Source of the DNA: Megachile rotundata
Lineage: Eukaryota > Arthropoda > Insecta > Hymenoptera > Megachilidae
Direction: 5' to 3'
NCBI RefSeq assembly: GCF_050947335.1
Contig: NW_027473314.1
Coordinates: 2,604,001 to 2,668,000, forward strand
Length of the DNA: 64,000 bases
A program made the translations under genes and the position numbers. Within the stretch, counting starts at the first letter, position 1. Each line of letters opens with the position of its first letter. Of this stretch, positions 1 through 16,470 are shown in pieces. The notes under the pieces were generated by a model, which saw only the letters and a program-made list of their open reading frames with translations, ran no database searches and was not told the origin of the DNA.

Positions 1-343
1 CACAATCTCACAATCACAGTCATACAGTCACAATCATAAAATCACAATCATAGAATCACAATCATACAATCACAATCATGCAATCACAATCATAAAATCG
101 CAATCATACAATCACAATCATACAATCACAATCATACAATCACAATCATACAATCACAATCTCACAATCACGATCATACAATAACGATCATACAATCACA
201 ATCATACAATCACAATCATACAATCGCAATCATACAATCACAAACATACAGAAACAATCATACAACCACTATCATACAATCACAATCATACAATCACAAT
301 CATACAATCACAATTACACAATCACAATCATACAATCGCAATC

Positions 344-3300
344 ATGCAATCACAATCATACAATCGCAATCATACAATCACAATCATACAATTACAATCA
401 TACAATCACAATCATACAATCACAATCATACAATCACAATCTCACAATCACGATCATACAATAACGATCATACAATCACAATCATACAATCACAATCATA
501 CAATCGCAATCATACAATCACAAACATACAGAAACAATCATACAACCACTATCATACAATCACAATCATACAATCACAATCATACAATCACAATCATACA
601 ATCACAATCATACAATCACAATCATACAATCACAATCATACAGTCACAATCATGCAATCACAATCATACAATCACAATCATACAATCACAATCATACAAT
701 CACAATCATACAATCACAATCATACAATCACAATCATACAATCACAATCATACAATCACAATCATACAATCACAATCATACAATCACAATCATACAATCA
801 CAGTCATACAATCACAATCATACAATCCCAATCATACAATCGCAATCATACAATCGCAATCATACGATCACAATCATACGATCACAATCATACAATCACA
901 ATCATACAATCACAATCATACAATCGCAATCATACAATCACAATCATACAATTACTATCATACAATCACAATCATTCAATCGCAATCATACAATCACAAT
1001 CTCACAATCACGATCATACAATCACGATCATACAATCACAATCTCACAATCACAATCACACAATCACAATCATACAATCACAATCATACAATCATAATCA
1101 TACAATCGCAATCATGCAATCACAATCCTACAGAAACAATCATACAATCACTATCATACAATCACAATCATACAATCACAATCATACCATCACAATCATA
1201 CAATCACAATCATGCAATCACAATCATACAATCACAATCATACAATCACAATCATACAATCACAATCAAACAATCACAATCATACAATCACAATCATACA
1301 ATCGCAATCATAAAATCACAATCATACAATAACAATCATACCATCACAATCATACAATCACAATCAGACAATCACAATCATACAATCGCAATAAAAGAAT
1401 CACAATCATACAATCACAATCATACAATCACAATCATACAATCACAATCATACAATCACAATCTCACAATCACAATCATACAGTCACAATCATACAATCA
1501 CAATCATAGAATCACAATCATACAATCACAATCTCACAATCACGATCATACAATAACGATCATACAATCACAATCATACAATCACAATCATACAATCACA
1601 ATCATAGAATCACAATCATACAATCACAATCATACAATCGCAATAAAAGAATCACAATCATACAATCACAATCATACAATCACAATCATACAATCACAAT
1701 CATACAATCACAATCATACAATCACAATCATACAATCACAATCATACAATCACAATCAGACAATCACAATCATACAATCACAATCATACAATCACAATCA
1801 TACAATCACAATCATACAATCACAATCATACAATCACAATCATACAATCACAATCATACAATCGCAATCGTACAATCGCAATCATACAATCACAATCATA
1901 CGATCACAATCATACAATCACAATCATACAATCACAATCATACAATCGCAATCATACAATCACAATCATACAATGACTATCATACAATCACAATCATTCA
2001 ATCGCAATCATACAATCACAATCTGACAATCACGATCATACAATCACGATCATACAATCACAATCTCACAATCACAATCACACAATCACAATCATACAAT
2101 CACAATCATACAATCATAATCATACAATCGCAATCATGCAATCACAATCCTACAGAAACAATCATACAATCACTATCATACAATCACAAGCATACAATCA
2201 CAATCATACCATCACAATCATACAATCACAATCATGCAATCACAATCATACAATCACAATCATACAATCACAATCATACAATCACAATCAAACAATCACA
2301 ATCATACAATCACAATCATACAATCGCAATCATAAAATCACAATCATACAATCACAATCATACAATCATAATCACAAAATCACAATCATACAATCACAAT
2401 CATACAATCACAACCATACAATCACTATCATACAATCACAGTCATACAATCACAGTCATACAATCACAATCATACAATCACAATCATAAAATCACAATCA
2501 TACAATCACAGTCATACAATCACAATCATACAATCACAGTCATACAATCACAATCATACAGTCACAATCATACAATCACAATCATATAATCACAATCATA
2601 CAATCACAATCATACAATCACAATCATAGAATCACAATCATAGAATCACAATCATACAATCACAATCATACAATCACAATCATACAATCACAATCATACA
2701 ATCACAATCATACAATCACAATCATACAATCACAATCGTACAATCACAGTCATACAATAACAATCATACAGTCACAATCATACAATCACAATCATACAAT
2801 CACAATCATACCATCACAATCTTACAATCACAATCATGCAATCACAATCACACAATCACAATCATACAGTCACAATCATACAATCACAATCATACAATCA
2901 CAATCATACAATCATAATCATACAATCACAATCATACAGGGACAATCATACAATCACAATCATACAGTCACAATCATACAATCACAATCATAGAATCACA
3001 ATCATACAATCACAATCATACAATGACAATCATACAATCACAATCATATAATCACAATCATACAATCACAATCATACAATCACAATCATACAATCACAAT
3101 CATACAATCACAATCATACAATCACAGTCATACAATTACAATCATACAATCACAATCATACAATCACAATCATACAATCACAATCATACAATCACAATCA
3201 TACAATCACAGTCATACAATCACAATCATACAATCACAGTCATACAATCACAATCATACAGTCACAATCATACAATCACAATCATACAATCACAATCATA

Positions 3301-3773
3301 CAATCACAATCATACAATCACAATCATAGAATCACAATCATACAATCACAATCATACAATCACAATCATACAATCGCAATAAAAGAATCACAATCATACA
3401 ATCACAATCATACAATCACAATCATACAATCACAATCTCACAATCACAGTCATACAGTCACAATCATAAAATCACAATCATAGAATCACAATCATACAAT
3501 CACAATCATGCAATCACAATCATAAAATCGCAATCATACAATCACAATCATACAATCACAATCATACAATCACAATCATACAATCACAATCTCACAATCA
3601 CGATCATACAATAACGATCATACAATCACAATCATACAATCACAATCATACAATCGCAATCATACAATCACAAACATACAGAAACAATCATACAACCACT
3701 ATCATACAATCACAATCATACAATCACAATCATACAATCACAATTACACAATCACAATCATACAATCGCAATC
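344..3773. repeat. Higher-order repeat A, copy 1 (3,430 bp, 245 units)
   Basis: The copy is delimited by a recurring anchor in which a CATGCAAT unit is followed by an ATCGCAAT unit and then an ATTACAAT unit. The anchor returns at 3774, 7022, 13938, 22856 and 30234. In order, the copy contains a CTCACAATCAC/ACAATAACG block, a CATACAGAAAC unit near 526, AATAAAAGAATC units near 1390 and 1640, the CCTACAGAAAC unit after 2136, and one CAGGGAC unit at 2933. The same series recurs in the following copies. It is a homogenised higher-order repeat, not a gene. The start point is an arbitrary choice of anchor. Confidence 0.85.
2933..2946. repeat. CAGGGAC marker unit of repeat A
   Basis: CATACAGGGACAAT is a rare G-rich variant. 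It occurs once in each of A copies 1 to 4, at 2933, 6181, 13237 and 22015 (steps 3,248, 7,056 and 8,778 bp, all multiples of 14), and was not seen elsewhere. It marks the shared segment just after the block B junction. Confidence 0.85.
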
Positions 3774-6700
3774 ATGCAATCACAATCATACAATCGCAAT
3801 CATACAATCACAATCATACAATTACAATCATACAATCGCAATCATACAATCACAAACATACAGAAACAATCATACAACCACTATCATACAATCACAATCA
3901 TACAATCACAATCATACAATCACAATCATACAATCACAATCATACAATCACAATCATACAGTCACAATCATGCAATCACAATCATACAATCACAATCATA
4001 CAATCACAATCATACAATCACAATCATACAATCACAATCATACAATCACAATCATACAATCACAATCATACAATCACAATCATACAATCACAATCATACA
4101 ATCACAATCATACAATCACAGTCATACAATCACAATCATACAATCACAATCATACAATCGCAATCATACAATCGCAATCATACAATCACAATCATACGAT
4201 CACAATCATACAATCACAATCATACAATCACAATCATACAATCGCAATCATACAATCACAATCATACAATTACTATCATACAATCACAATCATTCAATCG
4301 CAATCATACAATCACAATCTCACAATCACGATCATACAATCACGATCATACAATCACAATCTCACAATCACAATCACACAATCACAATCATACAATCACA
4401 ATCATACAATCATAATCATACAATCGCAATCATGCAATCACAATCCTACAGAAACAATCATACAATCACTATCATACAATCACAATCATACAATCACAAT
4501 CATACCATCACAATCATACAATCACAATCATGCAATCACAATCATACAATCACAATCATACAATCACAATCATACAATCACAATCAAACAATCACAATCA
4601 TACAATCACAATCATACAATCGCAATCATAAAATCACAATCATACAATAACAATCATACCATCACAATCATACAATCACAATCAGACAATCACAATCATA
4701 CAATCGCAATAAAAGAATCACAATCATACAATCACAATCATACAATCACAATCATACAATCACAATCATACAATCACAATCTCACAATCACAATCATACA
4801 GTCACAATCATACAATCACAATCATAGAATCACAATCATACAATCACAATCTCACAATCACGATCATACAATAACGATCATACAATCACAATCATACAAT
4901 CACAATCATACAATCACAATCATAGAATCACAATCATACAATCACAATCATACAATCGCAATAAAAGAATCACAATCATACAATCACAATCATACAATCA
5001 CAATCATACAATCACAATCATACAATCACAATCATACAATCACAATCATACAATCACAATCATACAATCACAATCAGACAATCACAATCATACAATCACA
5101 ATCATACAATCACAATCATACAATCACAATCATACAATCACAATCATACAATCACAATCATACAATCACAATCATACAATCACAATCATACAATCGCAAT
5201 CGTACAATCGCAATCATACAATCACAATCATACGATCACAATCATACAATCACAATCATACAATCACAATCATACAATCGCAATCATACAACCACAATCA
5301 TACAATGACTATCATACAATCACAATCATTCAATCGCAATCATACAATCACAATCTGACAATCACGATCATACAATCACGATCATACAATCACAATCTCA
5401 CAATCACAATCACACAATCACAATCATACAATCACAATCATACAATCATAATCATACAATCGCAATCATGCAATCACAATCCTACAGAAACAATCATACA
5501 ATCACTATCATACAATCACAAGCATACAATCACAATCATACCATCACAATCATACAATCACAATCATGCAATCACAATCATACAATCACAATCATACAAT
5601 CACAATCATACAATCACAATCAAACAATCACAATCATACAATCACAATCATACAATCACAATCATACAATCGCAATCGTACAATCGCAATCATACAATCA
5701 CAGTCATACAATCACAATCATACAATCACAATCATAAAATCACAATCATACAATCACAGTCATACAATCACAATCATACAATCACAGTCATACAATCACA
5801 ATCATACAGTCACAATCATACAATCACAATCATATAATCACAATCATACAATCACAATCATACAATCACAATCATAGAATCACAATCATAGAATCACAAT
5901 CATACAATCACAATCATACAATCACAATCATACAATCACAATCATACAATCACAATCATACAATCACAATCATACAATCACAATCATACAATCACAGTCA
6001 TACAATAACAATCATACAGTCACAATCATACAATCACAATCATACAATCACAATCATACCATCACAATCTTACAATCACAATCATGCAATCACAATCACA
6101 CAATCACAATCATACAGTCACAATCATACAATCACAATCATACAATCACAATCATACAATCATAATCATACAATCACAATCATACAGGGACAATCATACA
6201 ATCACAATCATACAGTCACAATCATACAATCACAATCATAGAATCACAATCATACAATCACAATCATACAATGACAATCATACAATCACAATCATATAAT
6301 CACAATCATACAATCACAATCATACAATCACAATCATACAATCACAATCATACAATCACAATCATACAATCACAGTCATACAATTACAATCATACAATCA
6401 CAATCATACAATCACAATCATACAATCACAATCATACAATCACAATCATACAATCACAGTCATACAATCACAATCATACAATCACAGTCATACAATCACA
6501 ATCATACAGTCACAATCATACAATCACAATCATACAATCACAATCATACAATCATAATCATACAATCACAATCATAGAATCACAATCATACAATCACAAT
6601 CATACAATCACAATCATACAATCGCAATAAAAGAATCACAATCATACAATCACAATCATACAATCACAATCATACAATCACAATCTCACAATCACAGTCA

Positions 6701-7021
6701 TACAGTCACAATCATAAAATCACAATCATAGAATCACAATCATACAATCACAATCATGCAATCACAATCATAAAATCGCAATCATACAATCACAATCATA
6801 CAATCACAATCATACAATCACAATCATACAATCACAATCTCACAATCACGATCATACAATAACGATCATACAATCACAATCATACAATCACAATCATACA
6901 ATCGCAATCATACAATCACAAACATACAGAAACAATCATACAACCACTATCATACAATCACAATCATACAATCACAATCATACAATCACAATTACACAAT
7001 CACAATCATACAATCGCAATC
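3774..7021. repeat. Higher-order repeat A, copy 2 (3,248 bp, 232 units)
   Basis: This repeats copy 1 marker by marker: CCTACAGAAAC after 5468 and CAGGGAC at 6181. It is 182 bp (13 units) shorter overall. One visible loss lies near 3838, where the duplicated CTCACAATCAC/ACAATAACG block found at about 431-520 in copy 1 is partly missing. Loss of whole units is what unequal exchange within the array would give. Confidence 0.85.
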
Positions 7022-10000
7022 ATGCAATCACAATCATACAATCGCAATCATACAATCACAATCATACAATTACAATCATACAATCACAATCATACAATCA
7101 CAATCATACAATCACAATCTCACAATCACGATCATACAATAACGATCATACAATCACAATCATACAATCACAATCATACAATCGCAATCATACAATCACA
7201 AACATACAGAAACAATCATACAACCACTATCATACAATCACAATCATACAATCACAATCATACAATCACAATCATACAATCACAATCATACAATCACAAT
7301 CATACAGTCACAATCATGCAATCACAATCATACAATCACAATCATACAATCACAATCATACAATCACAATCATACAATCACAATCATACAATCACAATCA
7401 TACAATCACAATCATACAATCACAATCATACAATCACAATCATACAATCACAATCATACAATCACAGTCATACAATCACAATCATACAATCACAATCATA
7501 CAATCGCAATCATACAATCGCAATCATACAATCACAATCATACGATCACAATCATACAATCACAATCATACAATCACAATCATACAATCGCAATCATACA
7601 ATCACAATCATACAATTACTATCATACAATCACAATCATTCAATCGCAATCATACAATCACAATCTCACAATCACGATCATACAATCACGATCATACAAT
7701 CACAATCTCACAATCACAATCACACAATCACAATCATACAATCACAATCATACAATCATAATCATACAATCGCAATCATGCAATCACAATCCTACAGAAA
7801 CAATCATACAATCACTATCATACAATCACAATCATACAATCACAATCATACCATCACAATCATACAATCACAATCATGCAATCACAATCATACAATCACA
7901 ATCATACAATCACAATCATACAATCACAATCAAACAATCACAATCATACAATCACAATCATACAATCGCAATCATAAAATCACAATCATACAATAACAAT
8001 CATACCATCACAATCATACAATCACAATCAGACAATCACAATCATACAATCGCAATAAAAGAATCACAATCATACAATCACAATCATACAATCACAATCA
8101 TACAATCACAATCATACAATCACAATCTCACAATCACAATCATACAGTCACAATCATACAATCACAATCATAGAATCACAATCATACAATCACAATCTCA
8201 CAATCACGATCATACAATAACGATCATACAATCACAATCATACAATCACAATCATACAATCACAATCATAGAATCACAATCATACAATCACAATCATACA
8301 ATCGCAATAAAAGAATCACAATCATACAATCACAATCATACAATCACAATCATACAATCACAATCATACAATCACAATCATACAATCACAATCATACAAT
8401 CACAATCATACAATCACAATCAGACAATCACAATCATACAATCACAATCATACAATCACAATCATACAATCACAATCATACAATCACAATCATACAATCA
8501 CAATCATACAATCACAATCATACAATCGCAATCATACAATCGCAATCGTACAATCGCAATCATACAATCACAATCATACGATCACAATCATACAATCACA
8601 ATCATACAATCACAATCATACAATCGCAATCATACAATCACAATCATACAATGACTATCATACAATCACAATCATTCAATCGCAATCATACAATCACAAT
8701 CTGACAATCACGATCATACAATCACGATCATACAATCACAATCTCACAATCACAATCACACAATCACAATCATACAATCACAATCATACAATCATAATCA
8801 TACAATCGCAATCATGCAATCACAATCCTACAGAAACAATCATACAATCACTATCATACAATCACAAGCATACAATCACAATCATACCATCACAATCATA
8901 CAATCACAATCATGCAATCACAATCATACAATCACAATCATACAATCACAATCATACAATCACAATCAAACAATCACAATCATACAATCACAATCATACA
9001 ATCGCAATCATAAAATCACAATCATACAATCACAATCATACAATCATAATCACAAAATCACAATCATACAATCACAATCATACAATCACAACCATACAAT
9101 CACTATCATACAATCACAGTCATACAATCACAGTCATACAATCACAATCATACAATCACAATCATAAAATCACAATCATACAATCACAGTCATACAATCA
9201 CAATCATACAATCACAGTCATACAATCACAATCATACAGTCACAATCATACAATCACAATCATATAATCACAATCATACAATCACAATCATACAATCACA
9301 ATCATAGAATCACAATCATAGAATCACAATCATACAATCACAATCATACAATCACAATCATACAATCACAATCATACAATCACAATCATACAATCACAAT
9401 CATACAATCACAATCATACAATCACAGTCATACAATAACAATCATACAGTCACAATCATACAATCACAATCATACAATCACAATCATACAATCACAATCA
9501 TACAATCACAATCATACAATCACAATCATAGAATCACAATCATACAATCACAATCATACAATCACAATCATACAATCACAATCATACAATCACAATCATA
9601 CAATCACAATCATACAATCGCAATCATACAATCGCAATCATACAATCGCAATCATACAATCACAATCTCACAATCACAATCATACAATCACAATCACACA
9701 ATCATAATCATACAATCGCAATCATGCAATCACAATCATACAGAAACAATCATACAATCACTATCATACAATCACAATCATACAATCACAATCATACCAT
9801 CACAATCTTACAATCACAATCATACAATCACAATCATACAATTAATATCATACAATCACAATCACTCAATCGCAATCATACAATCACAATCTCACAATCA
9901 CGATCATACAATCACAATCTCATAATCACAATCACACAATCACAATCATACAATCACAATCATACAGTCATAATCATACAATCGCAATCATGCAATCACA

Positions 10001-13000
10001 ATCATACAATAACAATCATACGATCACAATCATACAATCACAATCATACAATCACAATCAAACAGTCAGAATCATACAATCACAATCATACAATCACGAT
10101 CATACAATCACGATCATACAATCACGATCATACAATCACAATCATACCATCACAGTCATACAATTACAATCATACAATCACAATCATACAATCATAATCA
10201 CAAAATCACAATCATACAATCACAATCATACAATCACAACCATACAATCACTATCATACAATCACAGTCATACAATCACAATCATACAATCACAGTCAGA
10301 CAATCACAATCATACAATCACAATCATACAATCACAATCATACAATCACAGTCATACAATCACAATCATACAATCACAGTCATACAATCACAATCATACA
10401 ATCACAATCATACAATCACAATCTCACAATCACAATCATACAATCACAATCATACAATCACAATCATACAATCACAATCATACAATCACAATCATACAAT
10501 CGCAATCATACAATTGCAATCATACAATCACAAACATACAGAAACAATCATACAATCACAATCATACAATCACAATCAAACAGTCAGAATCATACAATCA
10601 CAATCATACAATCACGATCATACAATCACGATCATACAATCACGATCATACAATCACAATCATACCATCACAGTCATACAATTACAATCATACAATCACA
10701 ATCATACAATCATAATCACAAAATCACAATCAGACAATCACAATCATACAATCACAACCATACAATCACTATCATATAATCACAGTCATACAATCACAAT
10801 CATACAATCACAGTCATACAATCACAATCATACAATCACAATCATACAATCACAATCATACAATCACAATCATACAATCACAGTCATACAATCACAATCA
10901 TACAATCACAGTCATACAATCACAATCATACAGTCACAATCATACAATCACAATCATACAATCACAATCATACAATCACAATCATACAATCACAATCATA
11001 GAATCACAATCATAGAATCACAATCATACAATCACAATCATACAATCACAATCATACAATCACAATCATACAATCACAATCATACAATCACAGTCATACA
11101 ATCACAGTCATACAATCACAATCATACAGTCACAATCATACAATCACAATCATACAATCACAATCATACAATCACAATCATACAATCACAATCATACAAT
11201 CGCAATCATAGAATCACAATCATACAATCACAATCATGCAATCACAATCATACAATCACAATCATACAATCACAATCATACAATCACAATCATACAATCA
11301 CAATCATACAATCACAATCATACAATCACAATCATACAATCACAATCATACAATCACAATCATACAATCACAATCTCACAATCACAATCATACAATCACA
11401 ATCATACAATCACAATCATACAATCACAATCATACAATCGCAATCATACAATCGCAATCATACAATTGCAATCATACAATCACAAACATACAGAAACAAT
11501 CATACAATCTCTATCATACAATCACAATCATACAATCACAATCAAACAGTCAGAATCATACAATCACAATCATACAATCACGATCATACAATCACGATCA
11601 TACAATCACGATCATACAATCACAATCATACCATCACAGTCATACAATTACAATCATACAATCACAATCATACAATCATAATCACAAAATCACAATCATA
11701 CAATCACAATCATACAATCACAACCATACAATCACTATCATACAATCACAGTCATACAATCACAATCATACAATCACAGTCATACAATCACAATCATACA
11801 ATCACAATCATACAATCACAATCATACAATCACAGTCATACAATCACAATCATACAATCACAGTCATACAATCACAATCATACAGTCACAATCATACAAT
11901 CACAATCATACAATCACAATCATACAATCACAATCATACAATCACAATCATAGAATCACAATCATAGAATCACAATCATACAATCACAATCATACAATCA
12001 CAATCATACAATCACAATCATACAATCACAATCATACAATCACAATCATACAATTACTATCATACAATCACAATCACTCAATCGCAATCATACAATCACA
12101 ATCTCACAATCACGATCATACAATCACAATCTCATAATCACAATCACACAATCACAATCATACAATCACAATCATACAGTCATAATCATACAATCGCAAT
12201 CATGCAATCACAATCATACAATAACAATCATAGAATCACAATCATACAATCACAATCATACAATCACAATCATACAATCACAATCATACAATCACAATCA
12301 TACAATCACAATCATACAATCACAATCATACAATCACAATCATACAATCACAATCAAACAGTCAGAATCATACAATCACAATCATACAATCACGATCATA
12401 CAATCACGATCATACAATCACGATCATACAATCACAATCATACCATCACAGTCATAGAATTACAATCATACAATCACAATCATACAATCATAATCACAAA
12501 ATCACAATCATACAATCACAATCATACAATCACAACCATACAATCACTATCATACAATCACAGTCATACAATCACAATCATACAATCACAGTCAGACAAT
12601 CACAATCATACAATCACAATCATACAATCACAATCATACAATCACAGTCATACAATCACAATCATACAATCACAGTCATACAATCACAATCATACAGTCA
12701 CAATCATACAATCACAATCATACAATCACAATCATACAATCACAATCATACAATCACAATCATACAATCACAATCATACAATCACAATCATACAATCACA
12801 ATCATACAATCACAATCATACAATCACAATCATACAATCACAATCATACAATCGCAATAAAAGAATCACAATCATACAATCACAATCATACAATCACAAT
12901 CATACAATCGCAATCATACAATCGCAATCATACAATCACAATCATACAATCACAATCATACAATCACAATCATACAATCACAATCTCACAATCACAATCA

Positions 13001-13937
13001 TACAATCACAATCATACAATCATAATCATACAATCGCAATCATGCAATCACAATCATACAGAAACAATCATACAATCACTATCATACAATCACAATCATA
13101 CAATCACAATCATACCATCACAATCTTACAATCACAATCATGCAATCACAATCACACAATCACAATCATACAGTCACAATCATACAATCACAATCATACA
13201 ATCACAATCATACAATCATAATCATACAATCACAATCATACAGGGACAATCATACAATCACAATCATACAGTCACAATCATACAATCACAATCATAGAAT
13301 CACAATCATACAATCACAATCATACAATGACAATCATACAATCACAATCATATAATCACAATCATACAATCACAATCATACAATCACAATCATACAATCA
13401 CAATCATACAATCACAATCATACAATCACAGTCATACAATTACAATCATACAATCACAATCATACAATCACCATCATACAATCACAATCATACAATCACA
13501 ATCATACAATCACAGTCATACAATCACAATCATACAATCACAGTCATACAATCACAATCATACAGTCACAATCATACAATCACAATCATACAATCACAAT
13601 CATACAATCACAATCATACAATCACAATCATAGAATCACAATCATACAATCACAATCATACAATCACAATCATACAATCACAATCATACAATCGCAATAA
13701 AAGAATCACAATCATACAATCACAATCATACAATCACAATCATACAATCACAATCTCACAATCACGATCATACAATAACGATCATACAATCACAATCATA
13801 CAATCACAATCATACAATCGCAATCATACAATCACAAACATACAGAAACAATCATACAACCACTATCATACAATCACAATCATACAATCACAATCATACA
13901 ATCACAATTACACAATCACAATCATACAATCGCAATC
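7022..13937. repeat. Higher-order repeat A, copy 3, carrying block B (6,916 bp, 494 units)
   Basis: The first 2.4 kb follows copies 1 and 2 (CCTACAGAAAC after 8814). The order then breaks at about 9485 and resumes at about 13111 with the CATACCATC, CATGCAATC, CAGGGAC (13237) series. The intervening block is annotated separately as B. Near its end, about 13737, a 154-bp (11-unit) stretch found in copy 2 between two CTCACAATCAC units (3437 and 3591) is missing, consistent with exchange between those similar units. Confidence 0.82.
9485..13110. repeat. Block B inside A copy 3 (about 3,626 bp, 259 units)
   Basis: Aligning markers with copy 1 (2747 to 9425, and 2807 to 13111) shows 3,626 extra bases here, exactly 259 units. 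The block has its own markers: CAAACAGTCAGAATC (for example near 10060, 10580 and 12355), three successive CACGATCAT units, CATAATCACAAAATC units, and CATGCAATC followed by CATACAATAAC at 9990 and 12202 (2,212 bp apart). The left edge is uncertain by several units because the flanks are close to consensus. It may be an insertion, or copies 1 and 2 may have lost it. Confidence 0.75.
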
Positions 13938-16470
13938 ATGCAATCACAATCATACAATCGCAATCATACAATCACAATCATACAACTACAATCATACAAT
14001 CACAATCATACAATCACAATCATACAATCACAATCTCACAATCACGATCATACAATAACGATCATACAATCACAATCATACAATCACAATCATACAATCG
14101 CAATCATACAATCACAAACATACAGAAACAATCATACAACCACTATCATACAATCACAATCATACAATCACAATCATACAATCACAATCATACAATCACA
14201 ATCATACGATCACAATCATACAATCACAATCATACAGTCACAATCATGCAATCACAATCATACAATCACAATCATACAATCACAATCATACAATCACAAT
14301 CATACAATCACAATCATACAATCACAATCATACAATCACAATCATACAATCACAATCATACAATCACAATCATACAATCACAATCATACAATCACAGTCA
14401 TACAATCACAATCATACAATCACAATCATACAATCGCAATCATACAATCGCAATCATACAATCACAATCATACGATCACAATCATACAATCACAATCATA
14501 CAATCACAATCATACAATCGCAATCATACAATCACAATCATACAATTACTATCATACAATCACAATCATTCAATCGCAATCATACAATCACAATCTCACA
14601 ATCACGATCATACAATCACGATCATACAATCACAATCTCACAATCACAAACACACAATCACAATCATACAATCACAATCATACAATCATAATCATACAAT
14701 CGCAATCATGCAATCACAATCCTACAGAAACAATCATACAATCACTATCATACAATCACAATCATACAATCACAATCATACCATCACAATCATACAATCA
14801 CAATCATGCAATCACAATCATACAATCACAATCATACAATCACAATCATACAATCACAATCAAACAATCACAATCATACAATCACAATCATACAATCGCA
14901 ATCATAAAATCACAATCATACAATAACAATCATACCATCACAATCATACAATCACAATCAGACAATCACAATCATACAATCGCAATAAAAGAATCACAAT
15001 CATACAATCACAATCATACAATCACAATCATACAATCACAATCATACAATCACAATCATACAATCACAATCTCACAATCACAATCATACAGTCACAATCA
15101 TACAATCACAATCATAGAATCACAATCATACAATCACAATCTCACAATCACGATCATACAATAACGATCATACAATCACAATCATACAATCACAATCATA
15201 CAATCACAATCATAGAATCACAATCATACAATCACAATCATACAATCGCAATAAAAGAATCACAATCATACAATCACAATCATACAATCACAATCATACA
15301 ATCACAATCATACAATCACAATCATACAATCACAATCATACAATCACAATCATACAATCACAATCAGACAATCACAATCATACAATCACAATCATACAAT
15401 CACAATCATACAATCACAATCATACAATCACAATCATACAATCACAATCATACAATCACAATCATACAATCACAATCATACAATCGCAATCGTACAATCG
15501 CAATCATACAATCACAATCATACGATCACAATCATACAATCACAATCATACAATCACAATCATACAATCGCAATCATACAATCACAATCATACAATGACT
15601 ATCATACAATCACAATCATTCAATCGCAATCATACAATCACAATCTGACAATCACGATCATACAATCACGATCATACAATCACAATCTCACAATCACAAT
15701 CACACAATCACAATCATACAATCACAATCATACAATCATAATCATACAATCGCAATCATGCAATCACAATCCTACAGAAACAATCATACAATCACTATCA
15801 TACAATCACAAGCATACAATCACAATCATACCATCACAATCATACAATCACAATCATGCAATCACAATCATACAATCACAATCATACAATCACAATCATA
15901 CAATCACAATCAAACAATCACAATCATACAATCACAATCATACAATCGCAATCATAAAATCACAATCATACAATAACAATCATACCATCACAATCATACA
16001 ATCACAATCAGACAATCACAATCATACAATCGCAATAAAAGAATCACAATCATACAATCACAATCATACAATCACAATCATACAATCACAATCATACAAT
16101 CACAATCTCACAATCACAATCATACAGTCACAATCATACAATCACAATCATACAATCGCAATCATACAATCGCAATCATACAATCACAATCATACGATCA
16201 CAATCATACAATCACAATCATACAATCACAATCATACAATCGCAATCATATAATCACAATCATACAATCACAATCATACAATCACAATCATAGAATCACA
16301 ATCATAGAATCACAATCATACAATCACAATCATACAATCACAATCATACAATCACAATCATACAATCACAATCATACAATCACAATCATACAATCACAAT
16401 CATACAATCACAGTCATACAATAACAATCATACAGTCACAATCATACAATCACAATCATACAATCACAAT

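Noticed and set aside
344..2026. 560-codon open frame
   Set aside because: Same cause: the unit has no stop codon on the + strand. Dozens of similar overlapping frames start at every CATGCAAT variant and end at stop-creating variants.
2570..2600. TATAAT/TATA-box-like promoter motifs in CATATAATC variant units
   Set aside because: A single T substitution in the repeat creates them by chance (also near 3048, 5832 and 6295), with no adjacent promoter element or gene.
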